DNA of 64,000 bases. Source: Pseudogracilibacillus sp037072025 (GTDB taxonomy: Bacteria; Bacillota; Bacilli; Bacillales; Amphibacillaceae). Shown here one piece after another: positions 62,807-64,000 of the stretch; within the stretch, counting starts at the first letter, position 1; every line of letters starts with the position of its first letter. The DNA is taken from the NCBI RefSeq assembly GCF_037072025.1, contig NZ_JAXHDD010000020.1, positions 4,230 to 68,229 on the forward strand, written 5' to 3'. The notes beneath the pieces are model-generated. The model saw nothing but the letters and a program-made list of their open reading frames with translations. It was not told the DNA's origin and made no database searches. A program made the position numbers and the translations under genes.

Positions 62807-63457
62807 ATGTGGGTCTTATTTTTATTATTAATGGTATTGTCGGGAATTGGTGCAGTAGTTTTCCTTATTTTAACGATAATGAAAAAACGGCGAGCGTGGA
62901 TCGGATTAGTCGCAACAATTGGCGTAGGGGCATTTTCGACGGTAGGCTTATTCATAGCGTTAATATTCGCCGTCCCTACCGATTCCGAGCCGGCAGTAGC
63001 GACTATTGACGATGAAAATATCGAAGAATCGGAAGCAACCGAGGATAATCCGAAAGAAGAGTCGGAGGAAATTACGGAATTAGACGTAGAAGTAGACGAA
63101 ACATACGAGGTTAACGGACTGAATATACATATAAGCAACATTGAAATAACGGAGAAAGACGTCAAGGTACATATGACGATAAATAACGAAGGGGATAACT
63201 CTAAATCATTCCATCCGGATCAGCACGATTTGATTATCGGAAATAAGCAATACGGGGCTAATATGTTCATGACGAAAGGGGACGTTTCCGGTGAGATACA
63301 TTCGGGAGTAGAGAAGACTGGTACAATTCGTTTCATGGCGGACGATGACGGATTTAACGTTGCTGAAATCGAAGAAATTACGCTAAAACTAGGAAACGTA
63401 TTCGACGAAGATTCGTTTGAAACAGAAGCATTTGACGAAACGATCTCGATAAATTAA
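62807..63457 (+). CDS. Membrane-anchored protein with extracytoplasmic DUF4352-like domain
   Basis: A 216-residue protein with two N-terminal membrane segments (LFLLLMVLSGIGAVVFLILT and IGLVATIGVGAFSTVGLFIA), a Glu/Asp-rich linker and a beta-type domain from about residue 100: VNGLNIHISNIEITEKDVKVHMTI...NEGDNSKSF...IRFMADDD. This layout is common in DUF4352/telomeric-repeat-like secreted proteins of Firmicutes and integrative elements. Function unknown. ATG behind AAGGGGGAAATTAGT. GC-richer codon use suggests acquisition. Confidence 0.75.
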   Translation: MWVLFLLLMVLSGIGAVVFLILTIMKKRRAWIGLVATIGVGAFSTVGLFIALIFAVPTDSEPAVATIDDENIEESEATEDNPKEESEEITELDVEVDETYEVNGLNIHISNIEITEKDVKVHMTINNEGDNSKSFHPDQHDLIIGNKQYGANMFMTKGDVSGEIHSGVEKTGTIRFMADDDGFNVAEIEEITLKLGNVFDEDSFETEAFDETISIN

Positions 63458-63461
63458 GCAA

Positions 63462-63508
63462 AAAAACGACAGCTTATCGGATAATACCGTTAGGCTGTCG
63501 TTTTTTTA
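63462..63508 (+). terminator. Terminator of the 62807 gene
   Basis: AAAAAACGACAGC pairs with GCTGTCGTTTTTT, ending in a T run; symmetrical, so it could also end transcription of the minus-strand integrase remnant. Confidence 0.85.
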
Positions 63509-63521
63509 TTTTACTTTTTAC

Positions 63522-63782
63522 AAATGACGTCTAATATCTTCCGCTACCTCTTCGACGGTTAAATGAAGATAACGAGTAGTCACGGAGAAGTCACTGTACA
63601 AGCGCAAGATCGCGACCGCTACGCTTGTAAAGATTGATAGCGAAGCCTCGGCGCAGAGCGTGTAAACTCATGTTCTTTAATCCAAAATCTCGTCGGTATT
63701 TATTAATACGCTTCGATATGTTATTATTCGTAGGCGTGCGCTGGCAATTCTCCCCGTACTGCGTAATAAATACATAATCATT
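63522..63782 (-). pseudogene. Tyrosine recombinase/integrase, C-terminal remnant
   Basis: The minus-strand translation reads YGENCQRTPTNNNISKRINK, then FGLKNMSLHALRRGFAINLYKRSG and, after a frameshift, FSVTTRYLHLTVEEVAEDIR. HxLRRxFA contains the HxxR motif of tyrosine recombinases and TTRYLHL the catalytic Tyr. The GHSS region between them is lost and the N-terminal half is missing. Confidence 0.75.
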
Positions 63783-63783
63783 T

Positions 63784-63909
63784 TTAATGTTTTGTTCTCG
63801 GCGAATCTTCTGGATCCATAAGCAACATGATCTGGTATTTTTCCAATGCTACCTCCACATTCTTTTTTATTTCGTCTCTATCTATCTTGGGTAAAAATGA
63901 TAGCTGCAT
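63784..63909 (-). pseudogene. ArpU-like phage regulator fragment
   Basis: A 41-residue frame, MQLSFLPKIDRDEIKKNVEV followed by ALEKYQIMLLMDPED and a stop, like the N-terminus of phage ArpU-family late regulators. It has an AAAGGATGATGAAT site. The rest of the protein is absent and the integrase remnant follows directly, so two phage genes were probably fused by a deletion. Confidence 0.6.
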
Positions 63910-63928
63910 ATTCATCATCCTTTCAAAT

Positions 63929-63976
63929 AAATATAAAAAAGGACACCAAACAACAGCTATCGCTGTCACTTAGTGT
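63929..63976 (-). terminator. Terminator at the window's right end
   Basis: AGGACAC pairs with GTGTCCT, with an inner ACAGC/GCTGT hairpin, and is followed on the minus strand by TTTTTTAT. It ends a transcript that enters from beyond the window. Confidence 0.75.
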
Positions 63977-64000
63977 CCTCCAGATGGCTGGTAGAACTAT

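Overview
This window is AT-rich chromosomal DNA from an endospore-forming Bacillaceae bacterium, probably of the Oceanobacillus/Virgibacillus type. The evidence is B. subtilis-like gene order (hemA-hemX-hemC-hemD-hemB; tig, clpX, lonA, ysxC), sporulation and germination genes (prkA, yhbH, spoVR, cwlJ, gerQ) and strong AGGAGG ribosome binding sites with frequent TTG/GTG starts. The genus is an inference.

Layout. 1-4161 (minus): heme operon, cut inside hemB at the left edge; its HemC lacks the normally invariant cofactor cysteine. 4162-5740: a MITE-like repeat, a small membrane protein gene and a 20-bp tandem array. 5741-13765 (minus): ysxC, lonA, clpX, tig, a ysoA-like TPR gene and a small membrane protein; lonB is absent and its place holds a second copy of the MITE-like repeat. 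13949-18278: a PfpI/DJ-1 gene, then decayed sequence (IS200-type transposase remnant, lipoprotein cyclophilin pseudogene, an intact MFS gene, a class II aldolase/iolJ pseudogene).

18307-42763 (all minus) is a 24-kb inositol/polyol catabolic island. It holds iolD, iolB, iolE, an iolE-like gene, six Gfo/Idh/MocA dehydrogenases, a sugar epimerase, a zinc alcohol dehydrogenase, a ribose-type ABC importer with two binding lipoproteins, a split transketolase, an aldehyde dehydrogenase, a YcsA-like dehydrogenase, a PFK-family kinase and a LacI regulator. iolC and iolA are not present and iolJ is broken. The PFK-like kinase and the transketolase module may therefore carry the flux beyond ring cleavage. 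AAGCGCTT palindromes sit downstream of two good promoters and in front of other genes, which suggests common control by the LacI protein and/or CcpA.

43075-43514: a second 20-bp tandem array with the same alternating design as the first. 43713-48542 (minus): nitroreductase, KamA-type radical SAM enzyme, dicarboxylate symporter, dapF. 48720-53436 (plus): prkA-yhbH-spoVR. 53611-57832 (minus): a Cys/Arg-rich small protein, gerQ, cwlJ and a class A penicillin-binding protein with a long acidic tail. 58441-62097: decayed sequence and a large TPR plus CDP-glycerol glycerophosphotransferase protein. 62283-64000: foreign-looking, more GC-rich sequence with a phage-type HTH protein, a small exported-domain protein, a broken tyrosine integrase and an ArpU-like fragment, i.e. 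a phage or integrative element remnant.

No tRNA, rRNA or CRISPR array was recognised. All family assignments come from reading the sequence and recalled family motifs; no search was run.
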